Below the pieces are notes generated by a model. The model had not been told where the DNA came from. It saw nothing but the letters and a program-made list of their open reading frames with translations, and made no database searches. A stretch of 64,000 bases of DNA, taken from assembly GCA_030435675.1 (NCBI GenBank), contig CM059624.1, positions 14,036,769-14,100,768 of the forward strand, written 5' to 3'. Made by a program: the position numbers and the translations under genes. The stretch is from Steinernema hermaphroditum. Lineage: Eukaryota; Nematoda; Chromadorea; Rhabditida; Steinernematidae. This document shows positions 31,381-43,079 of this stretch, in pieces; within the stretch, counting starts at the first letter, position 1; every line of letters begins with the position of its first letter.

Positions 31381-32413
31381 TCTAGCGTCGAGACATGATG
31401 CTTTGTCAATGGTAACTGGTTTGATTTAATAATTTTTGTCATTGGTATCTTCCTATTTTGTATTTAGTGCATGTTTTTCCCGCTCGCTTTTCCTTTCCCG
31501 CTTCTGTACGGGTATGTACTCAAAAAATGTAATTTCCACGAGTTTAGTTTTTTTTTGGGTTTATATTATTTTTGGGCCAACGGTTATTTTTGAGTATTTG
31601 ATTTTCACCCCGTCTACACAGTAGATCGTACAGTTTTTTTAAATTTATGATTTCTTATTGACTTAGGTTTATGTTTTTGCCCAATGAAGTGATGGTGATC
31701 ATTGCGGTCAACACAAAAGGCCATGTACGATCGCTTACACAGCTCATTCAAGCGGACGGGAGAGCGAGTGGACGCCCTTTAAAATTTATTTTTTCGCTCG
31801 ATGAAGTGATGGTGGTTTTATGGCTGTTGGTTGTTTCGTATACATTCCAAACGCAAAACTCTCTCATTTCCGCCCTCAGTTCCACACTGATTACTTTACA
31901 GCCCTCTCAATAGTTTACCACCTCCTTCCGCGCGTCCTCACCCTTTACAACCAGCGGTAACGTTATGCGCCGTGTGCCTAACATAGAAGACGGTCGCTGA
32001 CCGCCGAACTCGGCGACGGCGATTAAGGGATGATCCCAAGATGGATGCCTCACTTCTTATGATCGCTTTCCTCTCAAGACAGAGCCTCTTCGCAACGGTC
32101 CCCTTTCCAGCTGACTGACCTCTCATTAATTCCACGAACAGCGAATTTCGCGGATTTAATTCACTTTCGCGCGCGCGCGCGAAAGACGATGGATCTTGTT
32201 GTCGGCGTGCCTATTTGGAAGAAGGCGGCGTTCCGGTTTGTGGAAGTCTTGGAGAGTGAAGGTTTTGTTGGAGATGGGACGATGTTATCTGTCGCATATT
32301 TCACGCGCTTCATTATCCTAATGGCGCGCGTTTTTGCGTGATTGATGTGAGAAGGCTGTTTTCCCCCGGCTTTTCATTGTATTATCTGAGTGTCCTTGGA
32401 GCAAATCCTTATC

Positions 32414-32427
32414 AGACGGGATCATAA
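32414..32427. repeat. Target-site duplication, 3' side of RTE element
   Basis: AGACGGGATCATAA is repeated exactly at 35471-35484 and borders the LINE. Confidence 0.85.
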
Positions 32428-35400
32428 CATAACATAACATTTATTCCGTATCATTGATTTACATCAAGCGGATCCCATTATGTTCAACCATTGGCGCAGT
32501 GTCGTTCTTCTCGCTTGGTTCTGCCACGCTTGTGTCCTCAGCGCTTTTCGGATGTCGTCTCGCCATCTTGTTCTGGGTCGTCCGAGTGGTCTCGAAACGA
32601 TTGGCCTCCAGTCAGTCAGGCGTTTCGACCACTTTTCTTCGGCTTCATTTGCGAGTTTCCACGCGTATTTCATCTTTCTCTTCTTTGCAGATTCCGCCAC
32701 GTCAGATATCTTCGTCACTCCGCGCAGCCAATCGTTCGTCTTCTTGTCTACGAGACGAACGCCGACCATTCGCCGCTCCATCTTCCGCTGTGCGGTCGCA
32801 AGCCTCTTGCAGGCGGACTTCGTCAGCGCCCACGTCTCCGCTCCGTACAGCATCGCTGGAAGGACGCACATGTTGAACAGGCGCCGCTTCCATCTCATCT
32901 CGACGGTCGGATTGGTAAGGAACTGCTTGTACTGTTTGAAAACATTCCATCCACTGCAGATTCTTCGGCTCATTTCTTTTCCATGGTCGCGAACAAGCCG
33001 GACTTCTTGACCCAAGTAGACGAAGGATTCCACACGTTCTACTTCACTTCCGTTCAGCAGGATCGACGTAGGTTCCGTTGACATCAGCTTGGTTTTATTT
33101 GCGTTTATCTTCAGTCCAACTCGCTGCGATGCTTCGTTCAATTCATCCATCATCTTCTGGAGATCTTCGGCCGTTTCTGCGATGAGTGCGATGTCGTCGG
33201 CGAACCGTAAGTTTGATAGACGGCTTCCGTTGATGTTTATACCGACTTCTTCCCATTGCAGGTGCCGGAAGACATGTTCCAGTGTTGCAGTAAACAGTTT
33301 GGGGCTGATTGTGTCGCCTTGTCGTACTCCGCGTCTGATTTCAATTGGCACAGGTTCGTCGTTGATGTTCACCAGCGACGTGGCTTCTTGATATATCTTT
33401 TGCAGGAGCTTGGTAATCTGCCCCGGAACTCCTTGCTGCTGCACTGCGCTCCAAACTGCATTCAGCTCTACAGTGTCGAAAGCCTTTTCGTAATCCACGA
33501 AGACGATGAAGAGCGGGAGTCGGTATTCTCGCGAACGTTCTACTAGCTGATTGATTGCTTGTAGGTGGTCGATCGTCGAGAAGTTCTTCCGGAAGCCCGC
33601 CTGTTCCACTGGTTGCGCCGCATCCAGTATCCTTTCAATCCGCTTGGTAAGCACTTTTGTGAGTAGCTTGTAGATTGCGGAGAGAAGTGAGATCGGCCGG
33701 TAATTCTTGAGTTCCAGTGGATCACCTTTCTTGTGGAGCAGAATCGTCGACGAGTCGGCCATCTTCTGCGGGATCGAACAAGTTCGAAGGCACATGTTGA
33801 AGAGCTTCGTTAACCACGGTAACAGCACATGACTTCCTGTTTTCAACATTTCGACTGTAATCTTGTCGATTCCAGGAGCCGTTCCATTCCGCATCGTCTT
33901 CAGAGCTTCTCCGACTTCACTTATCAACAGATCCGGACATTCTTCCTGCGCCTCGTGTTCTTCATATTGAACGTCGACTGTGGAGGAATAAAGCGCTTCG
34001 TAGAATGCTTTTACCGTCCGTTTCAGTTGCGTTGTCGTCGAACACAAGTTGCCGTCGGCGTCACGGAGTCTTGTTAACCTTCTTCTTCCGATTGCAGCTT
34101 CTCTTCTCACATGTCGCAGTCCTCGGTTCCTTCGAATCGCTTCTTCGACAAGCCTTTGGTGGTGTTTCACGAGATCTTTCCTTATCTCCCGCCGAATCAG
34201 TTTGTTGAGTTCGGTAAGGGCGATCCGTTCTGCGGCTGTTGATCTGCGATATTTCAGGTGACGACGTTGTGCGAAGAGTCGCTTCGTTTCTTCTGATAGT
34301 CGCGGCGACTTCTCTTCTGGTTCCCGGGCGAATTCTGCGGCAGACTGGACTTGTGCGACCAGATTTGCGTAATCTTCTGGAGAATCTTGCTGGTTTGCAC
34401 ATGGCGTCATGGTGGTGAGTGCCATCCGGAAGAGATCCCGATTTAATCGATATTTCTTCTTCAGCGTCCGATCTTCATGCCGCATCACTTCACGTTTGGG
34501 CGTCTGGATCACTGCACGTACGAGGCGATGGTCCGAACTTGAAATACAAGAGCCAAGGACGGTCGCAGATTGGAACCGAATGAGCCTGGAAGCGAGCACG
34601 AAGTCGATGCAGTTCTTCGTGTGCCCATTTGGTGAAATCCATGTCCATTTCCTGCCTGGCCTCGCCTTGAAGAACGTGTTGACCGCTCGTAGATGGTTTT
34701 CTTCGCAGAAATCCAGAAGTTGCTGCCCACGGACGTTCCGGTCGCCGTATCCGAAGTTCCCGACTGCTTCCTCGTCATCTTCTTCTTTTCTTCCGATCTT
34801 CGCATTGAAGTCTCCGAGCAGAGCGGGATACACCCGCAATCTTGGCGCGATTGCATCCCGTAAGGTACTGCTAGCACCCCTTTGTCCAGACATACTAGCA
34901 GCCCGTAGCTCTGAACGGAGCGTCTCCAAGAGGCTGTCGTATTCATCTTCTTCATCGTCACGCGTGGCTGAGGTTGGTGGTGCATACACGGCGAACAGGC
35001 GTAGTAATTGCCGGCCAAACTTCAGGTCCAGCGCGGAGATTCGTGGCGATACTGGGCGGAAGGCTTCCACGAAGGGCTTCATTCGGCTACTGACCAGGAA
35101 ACCGGTTCCGGAGACATCTTCACTGCTCTCTGGTCCTGCGTGATAGAAGCAGAAGCCAGAGTCACTCAGCTGCAACGATCCAGTTCCTCTCCATCGTAGT
35201 TCGGTCAGTGCGACGACATCAATGTTGATCCCTTCGAGTTCTTCTTGCAGCTCCAGTAGACGTTCACTTGACGCGAGTCGGCGCACGTTGAGCGTTCCAA
35301 TTGAGAGACGGCCAACGTTGGAGGGTTGGAACATACGTGCCCCTGCTGTTCCAAAGCTTCTGGGTCACGGGGTCCGCTGGCAGTGGGGGCTGAGGGGGAT

Positions 35401-35470
35401 GACCGACCGCTCAAAACCCAGAGGAGAGGGGGATAACCGACCGCTCTCCACCGCTACACAAACGAGACTG
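32428..35470 (-). mobile_element. RTE-type non-LTR retrotransposon, apparently full length
   Basis: The element lies on the minus strand between 14-bp direct repeats. Its 3' end carries a short UTR and a pentamer tail (CATAA repeats on the plus strand at 32424-32440), typical of RTE elements. Its 5' UTR is about 135 bases. The single ORF is intact, so the insertion is young. Confidence 0.9.
32464..35334 (-). CDS. RTE retrotransposon protein: AP-endonuclease plus reverse transcriptase
   Basis: An uninterrupted 956-codon frame. The N-terminal endonuclease/exonuclease/phosphatase fold shows LSIGTLNVRR, VALTELRWRG, LLGDFNAKIG, WISPNGHTKNCIDFVLASR and SSDHRLV. The reverse transcriptase follows: YRPISLLSAIYKLLTKVL, QAGFRKNFSTIDHL, FVDYEKAFDTV (first Asp), RRGVRQGDTISP, RFADDIALIAE (the FADD catalytic pair) and YLGQEV. 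The RTE-type C-terminus has AMLYGAETWAL and PLGRPRTRWRDDI. The protein nicks target DNA and primes reverse transcription of its own RNA. No stop, frameshift or missing catalytic residue is seen. Confidence 0.95.
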   Translation of the reverse strand: MFQPSNVGRLSIGTLNVRRLASSERLLELQEELEGINIDVVALTELRWRGTGSLQLSDSGFCFYHAGPESSEDVSGTGFLVSSRMKPFVEAFRPVSPRISALDLKFGRQLLRLFAVYAPPTSATRDDEEDEYDSLLETLRSELRAASMSGQRGASSTLRDAIAPRLRVYPALLGDFNAKIGRKEEDDEEAVGNFGYGDRNVRGQQLLDFCEENHLRAVNTFFKARPGRKWTWISPNGHTKNCIDFVLASRLIRFQSATVLGSCISSSDHRLVRAVIQTPKREVMRHEDRTLKKKYRLNRDLFRMALTTMTPCANQQDSPEDYANLVAQVQSAAEFAREPEEKSPRLSEETKRLFAQRRHLKYRRSTAAERIALTELNKLIRREIRKDLVKHHQRLVEEAIRRNRGLRHVRREAAIGRRRLTRLRDADGNLCSTTTQLKRTVKAFYEALYSSTVDVQYEEHEAQEECPDLLISEVGEALKTMRNGTAPGIDKITVEMLKTGSHVLLPWLTKLFNMCLRTCSIPQKMADSSTILLHKKGDPLELKNYRPISLLSAIYKLLTKVLTKRIERILDAAQPVEQAGFRKNFSTIDHLQAINQLVERSREYRLPLFIVFVDYEKAFDTVELNAVWSAVQQQGVPGQITKLLQKIYQEATSLVNINDEPVPIEIRRGVRQGDTISPKLFTATLEHVFRHLQWEEVGININGSRLSNLRFADDIALIAETAEDLQKMMDELNEASQRVGLKINANKTKLMSTEPTSILLNGSEVERVESFVYLGQEVRLVRDHGKEMSRRICSGWNVFKQYKQFLTNPTVEMRWKRRLFNMCVLPAMLYGAETWALTKSACKRLATAQRKMERRMVGVRLVDKKTNDWLRGVTKISDVAESAKKRKMKYAWKLANEAEEKWSKRLTDWRPIVSRPLGRPRTRWRDDIRKALRTQAWQNQARRTTLRQWLNIMGSA

Positions 35471-35484
35471 AGACGGGATCATAA
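35471..35484. repeat. Target-site duplication, 5' side of RTE element
   Basis: Second copy of AGACGGGATCATAA (first at 32414-32427). Confidence 0.85.
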
Positions 35485-36339
35485 ATGTAAATAACTTCAG
35501 AGTCGTACTAGCAGTTGCACACGTATCCTATATAGTATATAAGTAAATTTTTTGCTTCTTTTTCGTTGTTTATGTCTGAATGTGTCCACCTTCTCCAAAT
35601 CGTCCATTTTTTCACAAGTATCTTGTTTTTGTCACCGTTTAGCTACTGTCACGAGCACCCTCAACCCTGAGATATATAGATACTTGGAGAACCGAGAACC
35701 CGGGCCTCAAAAATGTCAACCAAGGTACTAACTCAGTTTGGCTACATTCTAATTTTTGCTGCTAATGTCATTTGCACGAAATTTTCGAAGGGTGTTTACA
35801 TGACCTGATACGTCCTTAACTCATAGATAGTATTTTTGTCATTGTTATCACTCGAGCCTTCATTTTTGGTTACGCAAAACTATCGAATATGAAATAGTTT
35901 TCTTGGATTGTGCTGTTTTCCGTACTAACATGTCCTTAATGTCCAACAAGCGGTTCAATGCTGCACAAAGTAGGGTAGTTCTTTCATTATGCATCAAATT
36001 GTATGTTGGAAAGTTGCATAGCAGATGACTGAAACATTCTACAATTTTACAGCATATGTATAGAGCTAGTACTACATAGGTAGCGTTTCATTGTAATGCC
36101 TGAGTATTTTTGGATATAACTTTTACCTAGGTGAAATGACTGTACGTTCTGTTCACTCAAGAGTCGTACTAGCGGTTCAACATGTTCAACATTCTCTTAT
36201 TTAGCACATAAGTTAATTTTTGCCTGCGCTTCACTATTCTTGATACGTCTTATTTCCTCCAAGCTTTCATTTTTGGTTGTGCGAACTCGAATAACAGTGT
36301 ACGAATTTACGAATTTTATTACGATATCAAACATATTAC
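35485..36339. other. AT-rich intergenic, internal repetition
   Basis: AGAGTCGTACTAGC recurs (about 35501 and 36161), each time about 70 bases before a TTTTTGC word. No gene is seen. Confidence 0.35.
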
Positions 36340-36728
36340 ATGTTGTCGCACCCCATATTTATCCAATGTCCTCTGGCTTATTGTCGCGCTCGGTGCTTCC
36401 ATCTTCTGCTGCCTAGCTTCTTCGTGAACTCATCACTCCATCGGGTCCGTGGTCTTCCGAGGGGCCTCTTCACGGGGGGACGCCATTCCTCTAGTCGGCT
36501 GGACCACTTTTCTGGGCTTCCGTTCGCCATCTTCCAGGCGAAGTTCCACTTTATTCTTCTTGTGGCTTCGTCGATTTCCTTTACCTTCGTGACGCCCCGG
36601 AGCCACTCGTTGCTCTTTCTGTCTATTAGACGGACTCCGACCATTCGCCTCTCCATCCGTCGTTGAGCGGTCGTTAGCCTCTTCCTCGCTGACTTCGTGA
36701 GGGACCAGGTTTCGGATCCATAGAGCAT
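36340..36728 (-). mobile_element. Truncated RTE LINE fragment (C-terminal region), diverged
   Basis: The minus strand encodes MLYGSETWSLTKSARKRL, AQRRMERRMVGVRLIDRKSN, EWLRGVTKV and PVKRPLGRPRTRWSDEF, which aligns with the C-terminus of the full RTE copy but with many differences. It therefore comes from another, older lineage. Confidence 0.85.
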
Positions 36729-37379
36729 GGATAACAGTGTAAAGTGGTTTTATTCGGTAGTGCTGTTTTCCGTACGAACTAACATATGTCCAACGCTTTA
36801 AGGCTGTACAAAATAGGGGGCCCTTCTATTATGCAACATGGGCCAGTTAAAAACAAATGGGAAGAACTGACATGACGGCAAGTGCTACGCGCTTATGAAG
36901 AATCAGATGCACTCTAAGTTGACCGGGATCACAAAGGACAACGGTTAACAGATTGTCAGAGATTGTCAAAAACCCATTACATAGCACTTCAAGTCTTACT
37001 AAATCGCACTGCTATCATTACCTTCACTGCATCATCCAAGCATTCTGACCGTGTTAGGTACGCCCCTTGTGCTGCAGACGCCCTCAACTCGGGTCCACTA
37101 TCGGATTCTACTTACGGAACACACTTTTAAGGTAATGTCTGAGGGGTATCGGAAGTATTAAAAACTGCAAAATTTTTGGCGATGAAACTGCAAACCCATT
37201 ATATTTTTTTTTGGAAAGATACACCGATATTGCTCATGATGCTTAAGACAGTTTAGGCAGCTGCAAAAGGGACAAGAATCCATTACATGACATTTCAAGT
37301 CTTACTACTTTGCACTACAATCATTGTCCTGCCCGCATCATCCGAGCATCCTGACCGTGTTAGGCGCGCTCCTCGTGCT
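36729..37379. repeat. AT-rich intergenic with a diverged direct duplication
   Basis: Blocks CATTACATRRCATTTCAAGTCTTAC and GCATCATCCRAGCATYCTGACCGTGTTAGG occur around 36970-37070 and again at 37275-37375. No gene is seen. Confidence 0.5.
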
Positions 37380-37860
37380 CTCACCCCGTAAACATCACGT
37401 CACAAACAAAGTTATTCCATCGCCGCAGTGAATTTGTCGCGCGGGACTGTCACTCGATCGGTTATGACAATCGACGATCCGATCGCATCATCCCAACACA
37501 TGCACACTAATTGTTATTTCCCCGCGCGAAATCTCTTTCCGTCGCCGCGGCCTTGCCCGACCTGCAATAAATTTCGCCGGTCCGTCACCGCCGCCGACGA
37601 TAATCACTCAATTTTGTATCTTTTGCCGTCCCTGGAGACGATTATGGATTAACTCACGGGGTGGCCGCTTACCATATGGTGGCGGACTGGATTTTATTTG
37701 CAGGGTTGGCATCTAAGACCATCGGGTTAGGATGGCGCACTCGGAGAGGCGAAAACGTAATCGTATTAGCGTGTGTTTATGGGATCGGCTGCGGAAAGTG
37801 TGAACCCCACTGTGTTATTATGGTGATGTGGTGGTGTTGTCGTGCGTGTTTCGCTGATAT
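37380..37860. other. GC-rich island, no gene recognised
   Basis: Contains ATTTCGCCGGTCCGTCACCG-like sequence and a 74-codon open frame with no recognised product. Composition contrasts with the flanks. Confidence 0.3.
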
Positions 37861-40340
37861 ATGAACATAATATTCATGTAGAGTTGATCGCCGATTGCGT
37901 CGTTTGGATTTATCTAGGCCTATGTCAAATCCAAAAACACCACTACGCTAGCATTGATTTTTGGGAAGTTATTCCTGTGCCTTTTGCATTTAGTACTTTT
38001 AATTTGAAAACTGACTTTTTTTAAACTGACGTATTTTTGCTGGCAAATTGGCTGACCCTTTTTGTGAAGAGCGTCAAATGGAAGTTTGTTGTGTAATCAA
38101 GCGAAACAGAAACCAACCGTGCTATTATACTGATGCGCTGAAGTTTTAGTGCGCGCTTTTATGTAGAAGAATACTGTAGTCAGACCGCAGATGCTCTGGA
38201 ATCTTTTGTTAAGGCCTTTCGTGATGGCCATTTTGGTTTGATAGAGGGAGAGGATAAAGGATGATTGATTTCGATGACGACGAGAATGAAGAGCTTCTTG
38301 ATTTGATTTTTAGGCTTCTAATGACGGGGGTTCACTGAAACAGCAGAAATAACGCGTCGTTTTGATAATTTTTGTTTCGACAATAGCTGTTCGCATTACG
38401 GTAACATCGCTGAGAGCGTTCAAACGGTCACTTTAATTCTTGGATACTTGACACCTGTGGCGAGGAACTGTGTAAAATTGTATCTACTTCTTTCCGGTTC
38501 TACTTAACCGCATTCTATTTTGTATTTTTGGTCACTGTACGCGTTATTAAAGACTCAACTTGGACAGAACGATTTTGTTCAATGCCCGATTTTTTGGATA
38601 TCCTAAAAATGTGATCTGATTTTTGAGAGTATGTCCCTTATGTTTTACTAGGATCTTGTGCTATGAATCTTACAATATGAAAACTCACCGTATTTTTGAA
38701 CAGTGGTTAGCTTCTGCTGTTATTAGTAGTTTCTGGAAACAGAGATTCAATTGATGCTCTTTTCAACTGATTTTTGGGGTGATGCTGCAATTCTATAGCA
38801 ATTTAATGGTGCCAGGTTCAACTGTGAAAATTGAACATTGAAGTTGTTTCTTTACAAGGATCAGTTTTGGTCAAATAAAGGGTCGGCAGTGCAGAGGTGA
38901 CAGCGTTATGCTACAGCCTCACAGTCTTGATTTCATAATTTTTGCCAAGGTTATCATTTGTGTGCCAATGCTGTCCCCAGAAATATAAAATGTGCTTTTG
39001 GACTAATCCGTTCTTTTGGACTTTATATTTTTGGTCTGGACCTCCCTGTCTATATTGGTCTTGTCTGCATTTCGTTTACAATGCTTAAGTATTGTATATT
39101 GTATATTGGAACATTACAAATGATTCGCTGGTTACATTCGCTAGATAATATGGTCATCTTCTAAATCTGGCACAAACAAGGAGTACCGCTCCTAAAAGAA
39201 GAGTCAATTAGTGAAGCATTCTTCGGGCCTTCCAGGATGTTAGTTTTCCAAATTCGCCTCCATTCCTCCGAGTCGATTGCCATTCCAAGCTTCTTAATCA
39301 CTCTTCCCACGTTTCGATTCGACGCCGCGAACACCGAATTATCGCCTATGAGATCAGCGTCGTTTACATAAGTCCGATTTTCGATTGCTCTGTGATCGAC
39401 GACCGCCGTTATCATTCTCTTTCGTCTGTTGTGTTTTCGAAAACGACATTAATTTGACGTGCGTTTAATTGATCGCGGTGGGGGCGAAAAGAAGAAAGTT
39501 TTACGAGTCGATTAATCGGGAAAAGTTGATGTTTAGGAGGGAACGTGGCGTAGTAATTGGTTTATGGGGTCAGAAATGTTTATACGACCACGTGCATAAA
39601 GACGGTCTTTAAAATTTCGTTATTTTTGGGATAGTTGTTGTCGTCCCGTGCACTGCTACTACGCATTTCAGAGAGGAAACGGAGGCATTATGGCGACAGA
39701 GAAGTCAAAGAGATGGATCACAGGCATCGGAATGTATATTTGTTAAGATTTTTGACGTTGCATGACTACGCTTTTCAGTTGATAATTTTTAGTTGGAAGT
39801 TCAAATAAAACATTTTTGGAATATTATAGTACCTTCATGAAATCGAGGAAATGCGAAACTGCAGTGGTTCGCTCATTTCGCTTATTTTTGCCGTTCAACT
39901 CCTTGCATCAGGACTAGCCTAAGCAGTTTACATTCAAATCAATCCGATTTTACATGATTCCGCGCCTTTCCACCCCCAACACTTTGCATTTAGTTCGTCT
40001 GTTATATCTTTGAGAAACAGGCAAGCCATCGCATCATTTTTGGGCTCTTCAGAAATATTCATTTATTTATTTGCACCACTTGTTGTGTTCCTAATCGTTT
40101 TCAAATTACTCTGGATTGATTACGCCGCCCGGAAGCCGTTGATAATGCTCTGAAAGTGTTTAAATGAAAGTCTGAAAGTGTAAAATGGTTAGATTCATTA
40201 GCTTCCTCTTCACTTTCTACAGGCTCATACATAGGAGCAGTATTGCCTGTGCTAGATCGTTGAACATCGTCGAACCCCGTGCATCTAGATAGGCCTATGA
40301 ATTTTACAATACACTTTGTTTTTTTTTGCTGGTATCGCAC
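37861..40340. other. AT-rich DNA with many ATTTTTG heptamers
   Basis: No exon is supported. ATTTTTG occurs about every 100-250 bases on the plus strand. Confidence 0.4.
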
Positions 40341-41190
40341 GTTTCCACCCTTTGTAATCTCGAAAGACGAACGTGCGCATTTTACCACTACGATGGATTT
40401 CAAACCTGCGCAACGCACTCCTTCTCTGCACCGTGGTGCCCAGCCAGGGAGCGGAATCTATGCTCGAACTTGAGAGATTGCGATATGCGTGAGACTTGTT
40501 GTAATCTATCGTGTTGATAGACAGTTTATTTTTGGCTCTAATAGTGGCGTATGTACTTATGCACGTTTTACAAATGATCTACGGGAGGAATACGTCTTGT
40601 AGAATTTTACGTGCAACAAACTGGACCCTGAAACGTGGATATGTATGGACATTTACAGGTAGAAATTGTCATTTTTGTATATGGTGCAACCTAGCATCAG
40701 TTTTTTTTTCAGTGCACATGTTTCGCGCCAACTTTTTTTATTTTATTTTGCCTTCTTTTATATTTTACGGTCGTACGCTATTCTAAGTGAATCGTTTAGT
40801 TCGTTCAGCAATCGAGTTTAGTAAAATCGACCAACGTATAGTTTGTTAGACAGCCAGATAAGTAGGTGTTAGGAATTCGAAGCATATTAAATTTAGAGTT
40901 TCGAAACATTGCCGTGTGTTTTGAAGCGTCGCACCAGCACTTACCCGATTTTCACGCGAAACGACACTCATGGTCTATACGGGTTCTGTAGATTTCATCT
41001 TTCTAATGAATCTCACGAAGATGCCGTTGAGTATTTCAGCAGTTCTGGATTTTTGGATTTTTTTTTGGGCTTGAATCTGGTTCGGAAGCGTTTCGAGTTC
41101 AAATCCCGGGTATCCCTAAAGACCATATCTAAATTCTGCTTCTTTTATCGTCTGAGCTTTTTGTTGGTGCTCCTTATACCTGTGGAAAAA
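40341..41190. repeat. Copy 1 of a diverged ~0.6-0.8-kb segmental duplication
   Basis: In order it shares CAACGCACTC, CCAGCCAGGGAGCGG, TAGAATTTTACGTGCAACA, AATTGTCATTTTTG, TTATTTTATTTTGC and TAGTTCGTTC with 43080-43670, allowing substitutions. Both copies end in a sequence with a box-B-like GTTCAAATCC or GATTCAGATCC. Confidence 0.65.
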
Positions 41191-41221
41191 TAGTTGCATT
41201 GGATTGTGACTTTATGACTTT

Positions 41222-42614
41222 ATGCTACGGCCACGATCGCTGCGTCCTGCGTCGTGCGTCGTGCGTCCTGCGTCGTGGGGTGGCCACGATCGCTGCGTCG
41301 TGCGTCGCGCTCCGTGCGTCCTGCGTCGTGCGTCGCTCGCTGCGTCGTGCGTTTTTTGGAGGGTGGCCACGATCGCTGCGTCGTGCGTCCTGCGTCTTGC
41401 GTCCTGCGTCCTGCGTTGCTCGCTGCGTCCTGCGTTTTTTGGAGGGTGGCCACGATCGCTGCGTCGTGCGTCCTGCGTCGACCGTCCTGCGTCCTGCGTT
41501 GCTCGCTGCGTCCTGCGTTTTTTGGAGGGTGGCCACGATCGCTGCGTCGTGCGTCCTGCGTCGACCGTCGACAAAAAACGCGTCGACCTCGACGCGTTTT
41601 TTGCTGCGTCGTGCGTTTTCTTCGTGGGTGGCCCAACTTCCAAGGACAGATTGGCACAACTCTCGATGCTACCGTAGTACCCAGGGGTTTTTAACATTCT
41701 CCTGATGAGTTTTGTGCTTGGTGCGCTACTTTGGAGTGGAGACATGTGGATGAAGTCCGGCATCTCGAGGTAGTAGGCGGCGTTGATGACGTCCGCCAAC
41801 TTCGGGCAAGGCTCCAGCTTATCCAGGAGCTCTATGTCGTCCTTCACGACATTCTGGTTGAAACGGTGGATCTGGCGAATCTCCTCCGAGCAGGGCTCCT
41901 ACTCCTCGTACATCCAAGCCCACGGGAAAAAAGAGCCCAGGGAAAAAAGAGCCCACTGGATTAGCTTAACAATAGGTTGAAAAGGATATGCTCCGGTGGG
42001 CTCTTTTTCTCCCATAGGCTCTTTTTCCCCGGGCTCTTTGTTACCCTAATCTACATCCAATGCCAGTCGACGATCACCTCGAGGTGGCAGAGGGCCTCCT
42101 CGGGAAGCGTGATCGATGTGTAGAAGAGGGCAATTCCAGAAGACGATCACCTCCTCAGGAAGCGCGTCCTCCTTGGATACCACTCATCACCATCTTCTGG
42201 AAGTCCCTCTTCTGCACATCGAACACGTTTTTGTCCGGTGAGATCAACTTCACGGACCATCGTTGGTTACCGTTGGAATGGTTGAGCTTTCGATGATGAC
42301 AGCTGGTTTTGGTGACACACACCGTCGTTCATTAGAACGCATCGGGTGACGCAGGGGGGTGGCCACGACCGCAACGCAGCGACCAGAAGACGCAGGACGC
42401 AAGACGCACGACGCTGCCGCAGGACGCAGCGATCGTGGCCACCTCAGCAAAAACGCGCGACGCGCGACGCACAACGCAGGACGCACGACGCAGGACGCAG
42501 CGGCACGACGCAGCGATCGTGGCCACCCTCCAAAAAACGCAGGACGCAGCGAGCAACGCAGGACGCAGGACGCACGACGCACAACGCAGGACGCAGCGAT
42601 CGTGGCCGTAGCAT
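41222..42614. mobile_element. Foldback element with GCGTC-subrepeat arms
   Basis: The ends are ATGCTACGGCCACGATCGCT on the left and the exact complement AGCGATCGTGGCCGTAGCAT on the right. Each arm (about 41222-41620 and 42350-42614) is made of 6-base units (GCGTCG/GCGTCC/TGCGTT) arranged in larger units that include GGTGGCCACGATCGCTGCG and TTTTTTGGAGG. The centre holds a Skp1-like coding remnant on the minus strand. It interrupts a copy of repeat R1. Confidence 0.75.
41650..42320 (-). pseudogene. Skp1-related (SKR-like) gene remnant inside the foldback element
   Basis: Reading the minus strand: VKLISPDKNVFDVQKRDF (about 42255-42195) resembles the start of Skp1, LPEEALCHLEVIVDWH follows (about 42120-42060), and KLADVINAAYYLEMPDFIHM (about 41815-41750) resembles the LFELILAANYLDIK region. 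Frames change between blocks, and the CTTCCTGAGGAG segment is repeated. Two GAGCCC/GGGCTC inverted segments (41925-41965, 41995-42035) separate the blocks. The identification is tentative. Confidence 0.4.
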
Positions 42615-42905
42615 TAGTTCGCGAGTCAAAGGCATTATGCCATGCGCGACACCGAAAATAGACAAGCAGAGGATGTCTGGCAGACGAGTTCATCCCTGGC
42701 GCGGCGTAGATGTCGAACCGGTCGTAGACGGCGCGCTTCACGGGGCATCTGGGAATCGGCAAATCTTCGGATACGGCAGCGGAACATCGTTTGCAGCACA
42801 GCGGACGCTTCTGAGCTTGCATCTGATGGTCCGTGGTCCGGGAGTTGCGTCTTCGATGGTCCTCTGGAAGCCGGAACAGTCACAACTGCCACGGGGTTTG
42901 CCATC
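42615..42905 (+). repeat. Repeat R1, copy interrupted by the foldback element
   Basis: About 90% identical by eye to 53108-53390 over about 265 bases, with blocks AGAGGATGTCTGGCAGACGA, CATCCCTGGCGCGGCGTAGA and CTTCTGAGCTTGCATCTGAT. The left part of the copy lies before 41222. Confidence 0.8.
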
Positions 42906-43079
42906 TGACCAAACCAGACACTCAGAGAGCGACCGGAGAGACCGACCGCTCTCCACCGCATTGGATTGTTCTTGCGCATATTTATCGTTAGACTCAGTGT
43001 ATCTTGATTAGACTGCGTATTTAACATTCAAATCAGCTAGTTTACGAGTGTTTCCTAGCTAATGTCGCGCGTTCCGAGG

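Noticed and set aside
34409..35143. 244-codon plus-strand frame
   Set aside because: Antisense to the endonuclease domain of the RTE ORF; no family features.
41199..41847. Long Arg/Cys/Thr-rich open frames on both strands over the GCGTC repeats
   Set aside because: All frames are open because the 6-base repeat contains no stop codon. The products are simple repeats, and the sequence is an arm of a foldback element.
41222..42614. CRISPR array, suggested by regular repeats
   Set aside because: Repeats are contiguous hexamer-based units in inverted arms without unique spacers, and the genome is eukaryotic.
42635..43027. Open frames across repeat R1 (both strands)
   Set aside because: Shared by repeat copies, with different breaks in each, and with no recognised domain.
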